A DNA stretch of 64,000 nucleotides from Knoellia aerolata DSM 18566 (GCF_000768695.1 NZ_AVPL01000001.1:1-64000); one strand, 5' to 3'; positions 28,537 through 37,012 are shown, counted from the stretch's first letter. Notes: a model not told the origin generated them from the sequence alone. Numbers and translations: made by a program.

Positions 28537-29741
28537 GCGACCTCGAGGTCGTCGGTGGGCTCGGCGGCCTCGAGGTGGCGGTCGAGGACCTGCGTCGGGC
28601 CGCCGCAGGTCTGCGCCGCTGCGCCGCGGTGCTCGACGACTGGCTGGGTCCCAACTGGGAGGTCGCCCCGTGGCTGTCGCTCCACGTGCCGCCGGTCCCG
28701 CCGGCCCTGCCGTTGCTGTCCGCCGTGACCGTTCAGGTCACCCGGGCCCGGGCGGAGTCTGGCGAGCTGCGTCGGTGGGTGGCCTCGACCGCCGTCCGGC
28801 TCCGCGACCTGGCGGACGCGACGGCGCGGGCGGCGGACGGGTTCGAGGCCGTCGAGGCGCGCAACCGCGCCCTCGTCGGGGCCGTCCACGACCAGGCGAT
28901 GGTCGTCGCGCGGATCGTCACCGCGGCGACCGGGCGCGCGTTCGGGCTGCTCGACGAGGGGACCGGCTGGGAGGTCGCGGTGACCGCCGCCCGCACGCGG
29001 GACGGGGTGGTCGTGCCGGTCCCCACCTCGGCCGAGACCCTGCTGGCCGGTGTCGAGTCGCTGGCCGTCGAGGGGCGGGTGCGTGTCGTCGAGGTGCCGA
29101 CGGCCGACGGCTCGACGACCTGGGTGGTGCAGGTCCCCGGCACCCACGGCTCGTGGTTCGAGGGCGGCTCGGTGCCGATGGACTGGCCCGCGAACGTCTC
29201 CCTCATGCTCGCCGCGACGAGCGCGTCCGCGGTCGCGGCGACGACGGCGCTCGACCGCGCCCAGGCGGGGCGGGCCCGCCCCGGCGACCGCGTCGTCCTC
29301 GTCGGACACAGCCAGGGAGGGCTCGTGGCGGCGGCGCTCGCGTCCGACCCGGCGTTCGGTCGGCGCCACCGGGTGACCCACGTCGTCACGGCCGGGTCGC
29401 CCATCGACGAGTTCCCCATCCCGGCGTCCATCGACGTGCTGTCCCTGCAGCACCGCGGAGACCCCGTGCACGCGCTCGACGTCTCCCCGCCGCCCGACCG
29501 ACGCACCTGGACCACGGTCGTCGCCACCCCGGCGGCCCGGTCGCTCCCGAATGGCGGACCGGTGGCGGCCCATGCGCTGGGTGCGTACCGCTCGACGGCC
29601 GCGGCCGTGGACCGCTCGGATGACGTGTCGCTGCAACGGTGGCGTGCCGGAGTCGCACCTGCACTGACGTCGCGCACCGGCTCGGTGCCGGTGGTGCATG
29701 AGTTCCGCTCCGAGCGACGGTGGCACAATCGCGACTCGTGA
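28533..29741 (+). CDS. Helical WXG-like domain fused to an alpha/beta-hydrolase
   Basis: A 402-residue protein. Residues 1-115 are predicted helices with Trp37-Leu-Gly39 at the turn, a second WXG-like hairpin. From about 150 it is an alpha/beta-hydrolase: VVQVPGTHGSWFEGG is the oxyanion strand, LVGHSQGG gives the nucleophile Ser260, and SPIDEFPIPASIDVLSLQHRGDPVHALD contains the candidate acid; AAHALGAY supplies a C-terminal His. It lacks a signal peptide. Paired with the WXG100-like gene, it looks like a type VII-secreted lipase or esterase. Cytoplasmic action cannot be excluded. Confidence 0.8.
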   Translation: MSDLEVVGGLGGLEVAVEDLRRAAAGLRRCAAVLDDWLGPNWEVAPWLSLHVPPVPPALPLLSAVTVQVTRARAESGELRRWVASTAVRLRDLADATARAADGFEAVEARNRALVGAVHDQAMVVARIVTAATGRAFGLLDEGTGWEVAVTAARTRDGVVVPVPTSAETLLAGVESLAVEGRVRVVEVPTADGSTTWVVQVPGTHGSWFEGGSVPMDWPANVSLMLAATSASAVAATTALDRAQAGRARPGDRVVLVGHSQGGLVAAALASDPAFGRRHRVTHVVTAGSPIDEFPIPASIDVLSLQHRGDPVHALDVSPPPDRRTWTTVVATPAARSLPNGGPVAAHALGAYRSTAAAVDRSDDVSLQRWRAGVAPALTSRTGSVPVVHEFRSERRWHNRDS

Positions 29742-30196
29742 CCCCCTCGCTGCTCTTCCGCCGTGTCGCCATCGCCGAGGCCATCACCTGGGCCCTGCTG
29801 CTCGTCGGCATGTTCCTCAAGTACGTCACCGAGACCACCGACCTGGGGGTGCGCGTCTTCGGGATGGTGCACGGGGTCGTCTTCATCGCCTACGGCCTCG
29901 TCGCCCTCGTCACCTGGGTCAACCAGCGGTGGCCGCTCGGGGTCGGCCTGCTCGCCGTCCTCAGCGCGGTCCCGCCCTTCGCGACGATCGTCTTCGACCG
30001 CCGTGCCGAGGCGTCCGGGCTGCTCGAGGGGCCGTGGCGCTTCGGCGACGGCGGGGAGTCGCCGACGTCCCTCCCGGAGAAGGTCGTCGCCCGGCTCACC
30101 CGCCAGCCCGCGCTCGCCGCCGTCGTCGGCGTGATCGCCGTCGCCTCCCTGACCGGGGTCGCCCTCGTCGTCGGCCCCCCGGCATCGGGCAGCTGA
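29738..30196 (+). CDS. DUF3817 family integral membrane protein
   Basis: A 152-residue membrane protein. FRRVAIAEAITWALLLVGMFLKYVTE, VRVFGMVHGVVFIAYGLVALVTW and LGVGLLAVLSAVPPFATIVFDRR are the DUF3817 helices. A C-terminal hydrophobic helix, ALAAVVGVIAVASLTGVALVVG, follows a charged loop. The function is unknown. GTG 29738 is chosen because it overlaps the previous stop and CACAAT (29724-29729) ends 8 nt upstream; GTG 29720 is the alternative. It overlaps menD by 1 bp. Confidence 0.85.
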   Translation: MTPSLLFRRVAIAEAITWALLLVGMFLKYVTETTDLGVRVFGMVHGVVFIAYGLVALVTWVNQRWPLGVGLLAVLSAVPPFATIVFDRRAEASGLLEGPWRFGDGGESPTSLPEKVVARLTRQPALAAVVGVIAVASLTGVALVVGPPASGS

Positions 30197-31962
30197 TGAA
30201 TCCCTCCACCGCGCTCGCTCGGGTCCTCGTCGACGAGCTGGTCCGCGGTGGGGTGCGTGACGTCGTCCTCGCTCCCGGGTCGCGCTCGGCACCCCTGGCG
30301 TATGCCGTCCAGCAGGCCGAGCGCGCGGGTCGCCTGCGCCTCCACGTCCGGGTGGACGAGCGCACCGCGGGGTTCCTCGCCCTCGGGCTCGCGAAGGGCT
30401 CGGGACTCCCGGTCCCCGTCATCACCACCTCCGGGACGGCGGTCGCGAACCTGCACCCCGCCGTCCTCGAGGCCCACCACACGGGGGTGCCCCTCGTCGT
30501 CCTCTCCGCAGACCGGCCGCACGAGCTGCGTGGGACCGGCGCCAACCAGACGACGACCCAGCCGGGGATCTTCGGGTCCGCGGTCCGCTGGTCCGCCGAC
30601 CTCCCGGCCCCGGAGTCGGTCGAGTCCGTCGGCGCGTTCCACCGCTCGACCGTGTGCCGCGCCCTCGCCGCAGCGCTCGACCTGCTGGGCAGCGGCGGTG
30701 CTGCTTCCCACCGCGGGCCGGCCCACCTCAACGTCTCCTTTCGCGATCCTTTGACCCCCGACCTGTTGCGCCACAGCGACACTCCGGGCCCGGACTCGGG
30801 GTCCTCCGCGACGCCGGGGCGCGCTGGGTCGGACGTGCACGAGGGGCGGGCGGACGGGCTGCCGTGGGTGATGCCGCCGGCGCCGTCGATGGCCATGTCG
30901 TGGGGCGGCGTCGAGCACGTCCCACGGACGCTCGTCGTCCTCGGTGACCTGGGCTCCGTCATCCCCTCGCAGCAGGTGCTGGACTGGGCCCGCCGACACG
31001 GCTACCCCGTGGTCGCCGAGCCGTTCGGCGACCACGACCGCGAGGGGACGGCACCGCACGGTCCCCTCCTGCTCACCGCTCAGGACTGGCTCGCGTCCCA
31101 CAGGCCGGACCGTGTCCTCGTCGCCGGACGCGTCACCCTGTCCCGGGCGGTCGCGGCCCTGCTGCGCACGGCCGGCGTGCGCGTGGAGGTCTGCACCACG
31201 AGCGCCGACTGGCCGGACCCCGGCCACGTCGTCCACGCGGTCCACCCGATCTCCGCGCTCCTCGACTCCAACGACGCGATGGCCGACGACGCCTGGGCGG
31301 CGTCGTGGCGGGATGCCGGATCGACGGTGGCACAGGCGGTCTCGGCGTCAACAGCCGAGTGGGGCACCGGACTCGCCGTCGGCTCGCTCGTGGGGGAGTC
31401 GCTGCCCGAGGGCGCCCGGCTCTTCGTCGGCTCGTCGAACCCGGTGCGCGACCTCGACCTCGGCATGGCGCCGCGCGGCGCACGGCTGTCGGTGGTCGCC
31501 AACCGAGGGCTCGCCGGCATCGACGGGTGCCTGTCGACGGCGATCGGGCTCGCCCTGACGACCGACGCCCCGAGCTACGCGTGGGTGGGCGACCTCACCT
31601 TCCTCCACGACGCCAACGCGCTGGCCATCGGCCCGGACGAACCGCACCCGGACCTCACGATCCTCGTCACCAACGACGGGGGCGGCGGGATCTTCCGCAC
31701 CCTCGAGCACGGTGCGCCGGAGCGCAGCGCCGACTTCGGCCGCATCTTCGGCACGCCGACCGGGACCGACTTCGAGGCACTGTGCCGCGCACACGGCATA
31801 CGTCACGTCCTGGCGCGGACCCGCGAGGAGGCGGCGGCCGCACTGTCCGCGGCACCGGAGGGGATCACCGTCGTCGAGGTGCCGGTCGACCCGGAGTCGC
31901 ACCGCGAGGCACACGCCGAGCTGCGGCGCGTGGCCCGCGAGGCGCTGGCGATTTCGGGCTGA
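30196..31962 (+). CDS. menD: SEPHCHC synthase (menaquinone biosynthesis)
   Basis: Thiamine-diphosphate enzyme that joins isochorismate and 2-oxoglutarate to make SEPHCHC. It has 588 residues. VVLAPGSRSAPLAYAV and VRVDERTAGFLALGLAKGSG include the catalytic Glu. LSADRPHELRGTGANQTT is the MenD signature. VGDLTFLHDANAL with TILVTNDGGGGIF binds the cofactor diphosphate and Mg. There is a variable insert at about 195-235. ATG 30196 is chosen over the longer open frame from homology and the TGATG junction with the DUF3817 gene. Confidence 0.95.
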   Translation: MNPSTALARVLVDELVRGGVRDVVLAPGSRSAPLAYAVQQAERAGRLRLHVRVDERTAGFLALGLAKGSGLPVPVITTSGTAVANLHPAVLEAHHTGVPLVVLSADRPHELRGTGANQTTTQPGIFGSAVRWSADLPAPESVESVGAFHRSTVCRALAAALDLLGSGGAASHRGPAHLNVSFRDPLTPDLLRHSDTPGPDSGSSATPGRAGSDVHEGRADGLPWVMPPAPSMAMSWGGVEHVPRTLVVLGDLGSVIPSQQVLDWARRHGYPVVAEPFGDHDREGTAPHGPLLLTAQDWLASHRPDRVLVAGRVTLSRAVAALLRTAGVRVEVCTTSADWPDPGHVVHAVHPISALLDSNDAMADDAWAASWRDAGSTVAQAVSASTAEWGTGLAVGSLVGESLPEGARLFVGSSNPVRDLDLGMAPRGARLSVVANRGLAGIDGCLSTAIGLALTTDAPSYAWVGDLTFLHDANALAIGPDEPHPDLTILVTNDGGGGIFRTLEHGAPERSADFGRIFGTPTGTDFEALCRAHGIRHVLARTREEAAAALSAAPEGITVVEVPVDPESHREAHAELRRVAREALAISG

Positions 31963-31987
31963 GCGCCCCGCTTGCGAGAATGAGCCC

Positions 31988-33220
31988 GTGACCACCACTC
32001 CCCAGCGCACGGATGTCCTCGTCGTCGGTGCCGGTCCGGCCGGGTCCGCTGCGGCGACCTGGGCCGCCCGTGCCGGCCGTGAGGTCGTCCTCGCCGATGC
32101 CGCGGTCTTCCCGCGTGACAAGACCTGCGGCGACGGGCTGACGCCGCGCGCGATCGGCGAGCTCCAGCGGCTCGGCGTCGACGACTGGATCCGGGCGCAC
32201 GCCGTCAACCGGGGCCTGCGCGCCCACGGGTTCGGCCAGACCCTCGAGCTGCCGTGGCCCGGCGGGTCGCTGCCGGACTACGGGTCGGCCGTCGCCCGCA
32301 CCGAGCTCGACGACCACCTGCGCACCACCGCGCTCAAGGCGGGTGCCACCGGCGTCGAGGGCGCGAAGGCCGTCGACGCGCGGCTCGAGGGTGGCCGCGT
32401 GCGGGCCGTGACCTTCCAGCGCGACGGTGAGACCTTCGAGATCGAGTGCGAGCGGCTCATCGTCGCCGACGGTGTGCGGTCCGGACTCGGCAAGGTGCTC
32501 GGCCGGGTGTGGCACAAGGACACCGTCTACGCCGTCGCCGGCCGGTGCTACGTCGACTCGACGATGTCGGACGACCCGTGGATCAGCAGCCACCTCGAGC
32601 TGCGCGGTGAGTCCGGCGAGATCCTGTCGGGCTACGGCTGGATCTTCCCGCTGGGCGGCGGCCAGGTCAACGTCGGCGTCGGCACGCTCGCGACGACGAA
32701 GCGCCCCGCGGAGGTCGCCATCAAGCCGGTCATGGCGCGCTACGTCGACGAGCGCCGCAGGGACTTCGGCGTGAGCGGCGAGGCCCGCATCCCCACGAGT
32801 GCGCTGCTGCCCATGGGCGGGGCCGTGAGCAACGTCGCCGGTCCCAACTGGGCCCTCATCGGCGACGCCGCCGCCTGCGTCAACCCGCTCAACGGCGAGG
32901 GCATCGACTACGGCCTCGAGTCCGGCCGGCTCGTCGTCGACCTGCTCGACACCGACCTGTCACGGACCTGGCCGGCGCTGCTCACCGAGCACTACGGCGA
33001 GGCCTTCTCGATCGCCCGCCGGCTCGCGGGCGTCGTCACCGTGCCGCGGGTGCTGCCGGCGCTCGGCCCGGCCGGCATGCGCTCGGACTGGCTCATGACG
33101 CTGGCGCTGCGCTGGATGGGCAACCTCGTCACCGACGAGGACCGCGACCGCGCCGCCCGGGTGTGGCGCTGGGCCGGGCGCCAGTCGGTGCGCCTCGAGC
33201 ACCGCCCGCCCTTCAGCTGA
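31988..33220 (+). CDS. menJ: Geranylgeranyl reductase family flavoprotein, probable menaquinone reductase MenJ
   Basis: FAD enzyme that saturates a double bond in an isoprenoid chain; in mycobacteria MenJ reduces the menaquinone tail. It has 410 residues. VLVVGAGPAGSAAATWAARAG binds FAD. DKTCGDGLTPRAIGEL, with Cys47, is the family signature. SGYGWIFPLGGGQVNVGVG and LIGDAAACVNPLNGEGIDYGLESG complete the fold. GAGAAT (31976-31981) ends 6 nt before the GTG, suggesting its own leaderless promoter although menD ends only 25 bp upstream. Confidence 0.88.
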   Translation: MTTTPQRTDVLVVGAGPAGSAAATWAARAGREVVLADAAVFPRDKTCGDGLTPRAIGELQRLGVDDWIRAHAVNRGLRAHGFGQTLELPWPGGSLPDYGSAVARTELDDHLRTTALKAGATGVEGAKAVDARLEGGRVRAVTFQRDGETFEIECERLIVADGVRSGLGKVLGRVWHKDTVYAVAGRCYVDSTMSDDPWISSHLELRGESGEILSGYGWIFPLGGGQVNVGVGTLATTKRPAEVAIKPVMARYVDERRRDFGVSGEARIPTSALLPMGGAVSNVAGPNWALIGDAAACVNPLNGEGIDYGLESGRLVVDLLDTDLSRTWPALLTEHYGEAFSIARRLAGVVTVPRVLPALGPAGMRSDWLMTLALRWMGNLVTDEDRDRAARVWRWAGRQSVRLEHRPPFS

Positions 33221-33242
33221 CGGGTCCTTCCCGCTGGGCCAT

Positions 33243-33411
33243 GTCGTTCTCGCCCGGCCATGGCGTCCCGGCGCCGTGCGGGCGCGGGAACGACGTGCCG
33301 GCGCGGGAGCGACCCGACAGTCGGGGTGTCCCGACCTGCCGGGACGGGAGCGACCCGACTGCCGGGGTGTCCCGGCGTGTCGCGGACGGGAGCACCCGGC
33401 GTGTCGCGGAC
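33243..33411. repeat. Intergenic cluster of direct and inverted repeats
   Basis: A 30-bp unit beginning CGGGAGCGACCCGAC occurs at 33304-33333 and 33345-33374 with two mismatches. CCCGGCGTGTCGCGGAC occurs exactly at 33371-33387 and 33395-33411. GTCGTTC (33243-33249) pairs with GAACGAC (33288-33294). Within the 30-bp unit, CGGGA and TCCCG arms can also pair. It fills the gap between the convergent menJ and menF, so it may serve as a terminator or be a decayed palindromic element. Confidence 0.8.
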
Positions 33412-33431
33412 CTCACGGGGGAATTGGTGAG

Positions 33432-34745
33432 TTAGGCGCGGGGGGTCGGGGCGGTGAGGGCGTCGCGCATGGGGATGAGCTTGGCGTCGGACTCGGCCAC
33501 CTCCGCCTCCGGCACGGACCCCGCGACGATGCCGCACCCGGCATACAGGGACATGGCGTGGTCGTCCTGCGGGTCGACCGCCCCGCAGCGCAGCGCGATG
33601 CCCCACTCACCGTCGCCGCTGGCGTCCATCCAGCCGACCGGCCCGGCGTAGCGGCCACGGTCCATCTGCTCGAGCTCCTGGAGGAGGGCGTCGGCCGCCG
33701 CCGTCGGCGTCCCGCACACGGCGGCGCTCGGGTGGAGCGAGGCCGCGAGCGCCAGCGAGGACGTCGCGTCGGTGAGCACCCCGGCGACGTCGGTGGCGAG
33801 GTGCATGACGTTGGAGAGGTGGAGGACGAACGGCGCCTCGGGCACGTTCATCGAGGAGCAGTGCGGGGCCAGGGCGTCGGCCACGGAGCGCACGGCGTAC
33901 TCGTGCTCCTCGAGGTCCTTGGACGAGCGGGCCAGCGACGCCGCGAGCGCGAGGTCGTGCTCGTCGTCGCCGGTGCGGCGGATCGTGCCCGCGAGGACCC
34001 GTGACGTGACGAGCCCCTTCTCGCGCCGCACGAGCATCTCGGGCGTCGCGCCCACGAGCCCGTCGACGGCGAACACCCACGTCGACTCGTAGCGCTCGGC
34101 CAGCCGCGACAGGAGCCACCGGACGTCGACCGGCTGGGCGGTGCGCACGTCGAGGTCCCGGGCGAGGACGACCTTGTCGAGGTCGCCCGCCTGGATCCGC
34201 CGGACCGCCTCCGCGACGGCGCCGGCCCACTCGGTCGGCGAGAGTTGGCCGTCGGCGAAGGTCACCTCGCCCGGCGCCTCCGGGACAGGCCCGGCGAGCG
34301 CAACCGACGGGTCCACGACCACGGGGAGGGCGTCGGTCGAGGTCGTCGTCACCCACCACCGGTCACCACGACGGCCGACGACGACCGAGGGCACGACGAG
34401 GGTGGCACCGGCCGGCGAGTCCGCGGCATACGCGATGGAGCCGAAGGCGACCGGTCCGGTGCCGGGCAGGTCGACCTCGTCGCGCACGACGGCGGAACCG
34501 GACACCGAACGCCACCACTCCTCGAGGACCTCGAAGCGGTCGGTGCCCCCGGCGGAGACCGAGAGGGCGCGCCCCCAGCCGACGAGGCCGTCGCCGCGAC
34601 GGACCCACGACGTCGTGTCACGCGCCCTCGTCGCGGGAAGGAGGTCCAGCAGCGCCGTGCCGTCCGCGGGGGACAGCGCGACGGTGCGGGTGACGAGAGG
34701 CGCGTGCGGCGCGGTGTCCTGGTCGGACGTGGGCATGGACGTCAT
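33432..34745 (-). CDS. menF: Isochorismate synthase
   Basis: Chorismate-binding enzyme that makes isochorismate, entry point of menaquinone synthesis and substrate of MenD. It has 437 residues. KVVLARDLDV carries the catalytic lysine; FAVDGLVGATPEMLVRREKGLVTSRVLAGT, LHPSAAVCGTPTAAADALLQE and MSLYAGCGIVAGSVPEAEVAES line the Mg-chorismate site. ATG 34745 is preferred; GTG 34748 and ATG 34736 are alternatives. TACGCT (complement of 34754-34759) ends 8 nt upstream. It is divergent from menG and shares a 63-bp regulatory gap with it. Confidence 0.93.
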   Translation of the reverse strand: MTSMPTSDQDTAPHAPLVTRTVALSPADGTALLDLLPATRARDTTSWVRRGDGLVGWGRALSVSAGGTDRFEVLEEWWRSVSGSAVVRDEVDLPGTGPVAFGSIAYAADSPAGATLVVPSVVVGRRGDRWWVTTTSTDALPVVVDPSVALAGPVPEAPGEVTFADGQLSPTEWAGAVAEAVRRIQAGDLDKVVLARDLDVRTAQPVDVRWLLSRLAERYESTWVFAVDGLVGATPEMLVRREKGLVTSRVLAGTIRRTGDDEHDLALAASLARSSKDLEEHEYAVRSVADALAPHCSSMNVPEAPFVLHLSNVMHLATDVAGVLTDATSSLALAASLHPSAAVCGTPTAAADALLQELEQMDRGRYAGPVGWMDASGDGEWGIALRCGAVDPQDDHAMSLYAGCGIVAGSVPEAEVAESDAKLIPMRDALTAPTPRA

Positions 34746-34808
34746 CACGGACGAGCGTAACGCCGAGGGCTGCCCGGACCGGCACGGGCGCGGTGAGAGG
34801 ATGACGAC

Positions 34809-35504
34809 ATGAGCCGCGCCTCCCTCGACAAGCAGCCCCGCGACGTCGCCGCGATGTTCGACGACGTCGCCGAGAGGTACGACGTCACCAACGACGTGCT
34901 GTCCCTCGGCCAGGACCGGCTGTGGCGGCGGGCGGTCGTCCGGGCGCTCGACGCGCAGCCCGGGGAGCGGGTCCTCGACATCGCCGCCGGCACCGGCACG
35001 TCGAGCGAGCCGTTCGCCGACCACGGTGTCCACGTCGTCCCCGCCGACTTCTCGCTCGGGATGCTCCGGGTCGGCAAGAAGCGGCGCGACGACCTCGGCT
35101 TCACGGCCGCCGACGCGATGAGGCTCCCGTTCGCCGACGAAGCCTTCGACGCCGTGACCATGTCGTTCGGGCTGCGCAACGTCGCGGACGTCGACGCCGC
35201 CCTGCGGGAGTTCGCCCGCGTCACCCGCCCGGGTGGCCGGCTCGTCGTGTGCGAGTTCAGCCAGCCGGTCAACGGCCCCTTCCGCAAGGTCTACTCGGAG
35301 TACCTCATGGAGGCGCTCCCTCGCGTCGCCCGCAGGGTGAGCTCCAACCCCGAGTCGTACGTCTACCTCGCCGAGTCGATCCAGGCGTGGCCCGACCAGA
35401 GGGCCCTCGCCACCCGGGTCGCCGACGCCGGCTGGAGCCAGGTCGAGTGGCGCAACCTCAGCGGCGGGATCGTCGCTCTGCACCGAGCGGCGAAGCCGGC
35501 CTGA
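34809..35504 (+). CDS. menG: Demethylmenaquinone methyltransferase
   Basis: SAM-dependent C-methylation of demethylmenaquinone, the last step to menaquinone. It has 231 residues. [29 protein letters not shown] is the UbiE/MenG opening; [15 protein letters not shown] is SAM motif [39 protein letters not shown] holds the family signature. GAGGAT (34797-34802) ends 6 nt before ATG 34809, fitting a leaderless mRNA. The last 24 bp of its coding end are repeated 81 bp downstream. Confidence 0.96.
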   Translation: MSRASLDKQPRDVAAMFDDVAERYDVTNDVLSLGQDRLWRRAVVRALDAQPGERVLDIAAGTGTSSEPFADHGVHVVPADFSLGMLRVGKKRRDDLGFTAADAMRLPFADEAFDAVTMSFGLRNVADVDAALREFARVTRPGGRLVVCEFSQPVNGPFRKVYSEYLMEALPRVARRVSSNPESYVYLAESIQAWPDQRALATRVADAGWSQVEWRNLSGGIVALHRAAKPA

Positions 35505-35587
35505 GGACACGAGCGAGCGCCAGCGAGCGAGGCCCGGAAGGGTGGCTGAGCGCGAGCAAGGGCCCGAGCGGCGAAGCCGGCCTGAGG
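35483..35587. repeat. Exact 24-bp duplication of the menG 3' end with intervening GAGCGAGC-rich sequence
   Basis: Bases 35483-35506, the last codons and stop of menG, recur exactly at 35564-35587 (CCGAGCGGCGAAGCCGGC and on). Between them lies CGAGCGAGCGCCAGCGAGCG-like repeat sequence. This could be a partial tandem duplication or a small spreading repeat that has entered the end of menG. It separates menG from the nuo regulatory region. Confidence 0.85.
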
Positions 35588-35608
35588 GCCTTCCCGGACC
35601 GCGGCACC

Positions 35609-35627
35609 GCAGGTTAGGCGCGCCTTA
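35609..35627 (+). promoter_or_regulatory. Candidate DtxR/IdeR iron box upstream of the nuo unit
   Basis: The 19-bp stretch contains AGGTTAGGC followed by GCGCCTTA. It agrees with the iron-box consensus TWAGGTTAGSCTWACCTWA at 14 of 19 positions, including the nine central-left bases in a row. It is AT-rich against the local background. Complex I needs many Fe-S clusters, so iron control would make sense. The right half is weak and binding is unproven. Confidence 0.4.
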
Positions 35628-35667
35628 GTGCGTCAGCCCAAAACCGGTGCATAGAGTGGTCCGTTGT

Positions 35668-35685
35668 TCGTGAAGACATTCACAA
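35668..35685 (+). promoter_or_regulatory. Rex operator upstream of the nuo transcription unit
   Basis: The sequence TCGTGAAGACATTCACAA matches TTGTGAA-N4-TTCACAA at 13 of 14 positions. It ends 7 bp before the GTG of the first gene of the unit. A weak -10-like CATAGA lies at 35650-35655, so Rex would sit just downstream of the start of transcription. A strict hexamer pair at -35 is not clear. Rex control of nuo operons is known in some actinobacteria; here it is inferred. Confidence 0.75.
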
Positions 35686-35692
35686 GCAAGGT

Positions 35693-37012
35693 GTGTCGTT
35701 GACTTTCTCCCCTGATGCCGCTGGCCCCGCCAGCGCCGCCCGCGCCCTCGAGAGCGCGGACGTCGTCGTCGTCGGAGCCGGCCCGGCCGGTTCCGCCGCT
35801 GCGGCACACCTGCGCGCCGCCGGGCTCGACGTCATCGTCCTCGAGCGCGCCGACGCGGGAGCCGTCCGCACCGGCACCGCGGCCCTCACCCCGCAGGCGG
35901 TCGGCGAGCTCCGCGCCCTCGGGATCGACGACGCCGGCACGCAGCGGTGGCACCGGACCACAGGCGTGCGCTTCGTCGGCGGCGGCATGCGCCTCGCCGT
36001 CGCGTGGCCCGACGTCGCGGGACGCCCGGGCCATGGGCTCACCTGCGCGCAGGCCGTCCTCGACGACACCCTCTCCTCGTATGCCGTCGCGAGCGGTGCC
36101 CGCGTCCACCGCGCCACCGAGGTCACCGGCTTCCAGACCGACGCTCGGGGTCGGGTGAACGGCGTGGCGGCGCAGCCGGTCGACGGGTCCGGGCAACCGA
36201 CCGGTGCAGGCTTCACCGTGGGGGCCCGGGTCGTCATCGACGCCTCCGGTGTCGCCGCCACCGGACAGCCGTCCGGCCTCGCCGTCAGCGTCGACTTTGC
36301 CAGCCCCCGCCACCTCGACGACCACGTCGAGACGTGGCTCTCCCTCACGTCCGCGGACGGCACCCGACTCCCCGGCCACGGCTGGATCGTCGGGCGCGGC
36401 GACGGTCACGTCACCGCCGGCGTGGGCGCCCTCGCCGCCGACACCTCCGCGACCCCCGACCAGTGCGCCGGTGTGCTCCAGCAGTGGCTCACCGCGCTCC
36501 CGGCCGGCTGGCAGCTCACCGAGACCACGACGACCGGCCCGGTCCGCGCCGCCCGCCTCGGCACCGCCCGCGCCCACCGTGACGGCGCACGCGACGGAGT
36601 GCTGCACGTCGGTGACGCCGCCGGCGCCGCGCACCCCGTCACCGGCGAGGGGCTCACCGCAGCCCTCGTCTCCGCGCGGGTCGCCGCAGCCACCGTCGTC
36701 GAGGCCCTCACCCGCACGGGTGAGTCGGAGATCGCGACGACGCTCGCGGCATACGGCGCGCGCCTGGACGACGCACTCGGCCGGCACGAGCGGTGGGACC
36801 GGCTCGCAGCCCGCCTGCTCGACCGGCCGTCCGTGGCACGGTTGGTCACCACCTACGCCCTTCCGCGGGAGGCGCTGATGAAGCGCGTCCTGCGCCACGC
36901 GACCCCGTCGCCGGGCGCTCCGGTTGAGACCTCGCTCACGCCCCCTACGATGGTCTCCGTGACCCGAGCCGCCGCACACCCAGGCACCGAAAGGGGAGTT
37001 GACCAGCGATGA
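35693..37012 (+). CDS. Second geranylgeranyl-reductase-like flavoprotein, leading the nuo unit
   Basis: A 439-residue FAD protein paralogous to MenJ at 32 kb. ADVVVVGAGPAGSAAAAHLRAAGLDVIVLERAD binds FAD and VLHVGDAAGAAHPVTGEGLTAALVSARVAA is the second FAD motif. The MenJ signature CGDGLTP is replaced by GTAALTP at 61-67, so the conserved Cys is lost. Stretches of the central domain are also shortened. GTG 35693 follows the Rex site by 7 bp. Its stop overlaps nuoA (ATGA), so it is the first gene of the complex I operon. The substrate is unknown; a quinone or isoprenoid is likely. Confidence 0.82.
   Translation: MSLTFSPDAAGPASAARALESADVVVVGAGPAGSAAAAHLRAAGLDVIVLERADAGAVRTGTAALTPQAVGELRALGIDDAGTQRWHRTTGVRFVGGGMRLAVAWPDVAGRPGHGLTCAQAVLDDTLSSYAVASGARVHRATEVTGFQTDARGRVNGVAAQPVDGSGQPTGAGFTVGARVVIDASGVAATGQPSGLAVSVDFASPRHLDDHVETWLSLTSADGTRLPGHGWIVGRGDGHVTAGVGALAADTSATPDQCAGVLQQWLTALPAGWQLTETTTTGPVRAARLGTARAHRDGARDGVLHVGDAAGAAHPVTGEGLTAALVSARVAAATVVEALTRTGESEIATTLAAYGARLDDALGRHERWDRLAARLLDRPSVARLVTTYALPREALMKRVLRHATPSPGAPVETSLTPPTMVSVTRAAAHPGTERGVDQR

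Noticed and set aside
28140-29726. Long upstream extension of the mycothione reductase frame
   Set aside because: It runs antisense through the lipase gene. Mtr homology begins at MATHHDLIIIGTG and a promoter-like hexamer sits just before that ATG.
28294-29741. A complete type VII secretion locus
   Set aside because: Only the WXG-like pair is present; there is no EccC-type ATPase, EccD-type channel or mycosin in the window.
33221-33431. Direct repeats as a CRISPR array
   Set aside because: Only two to three imperfect units of differing length, no regular spacers and no cas genes.
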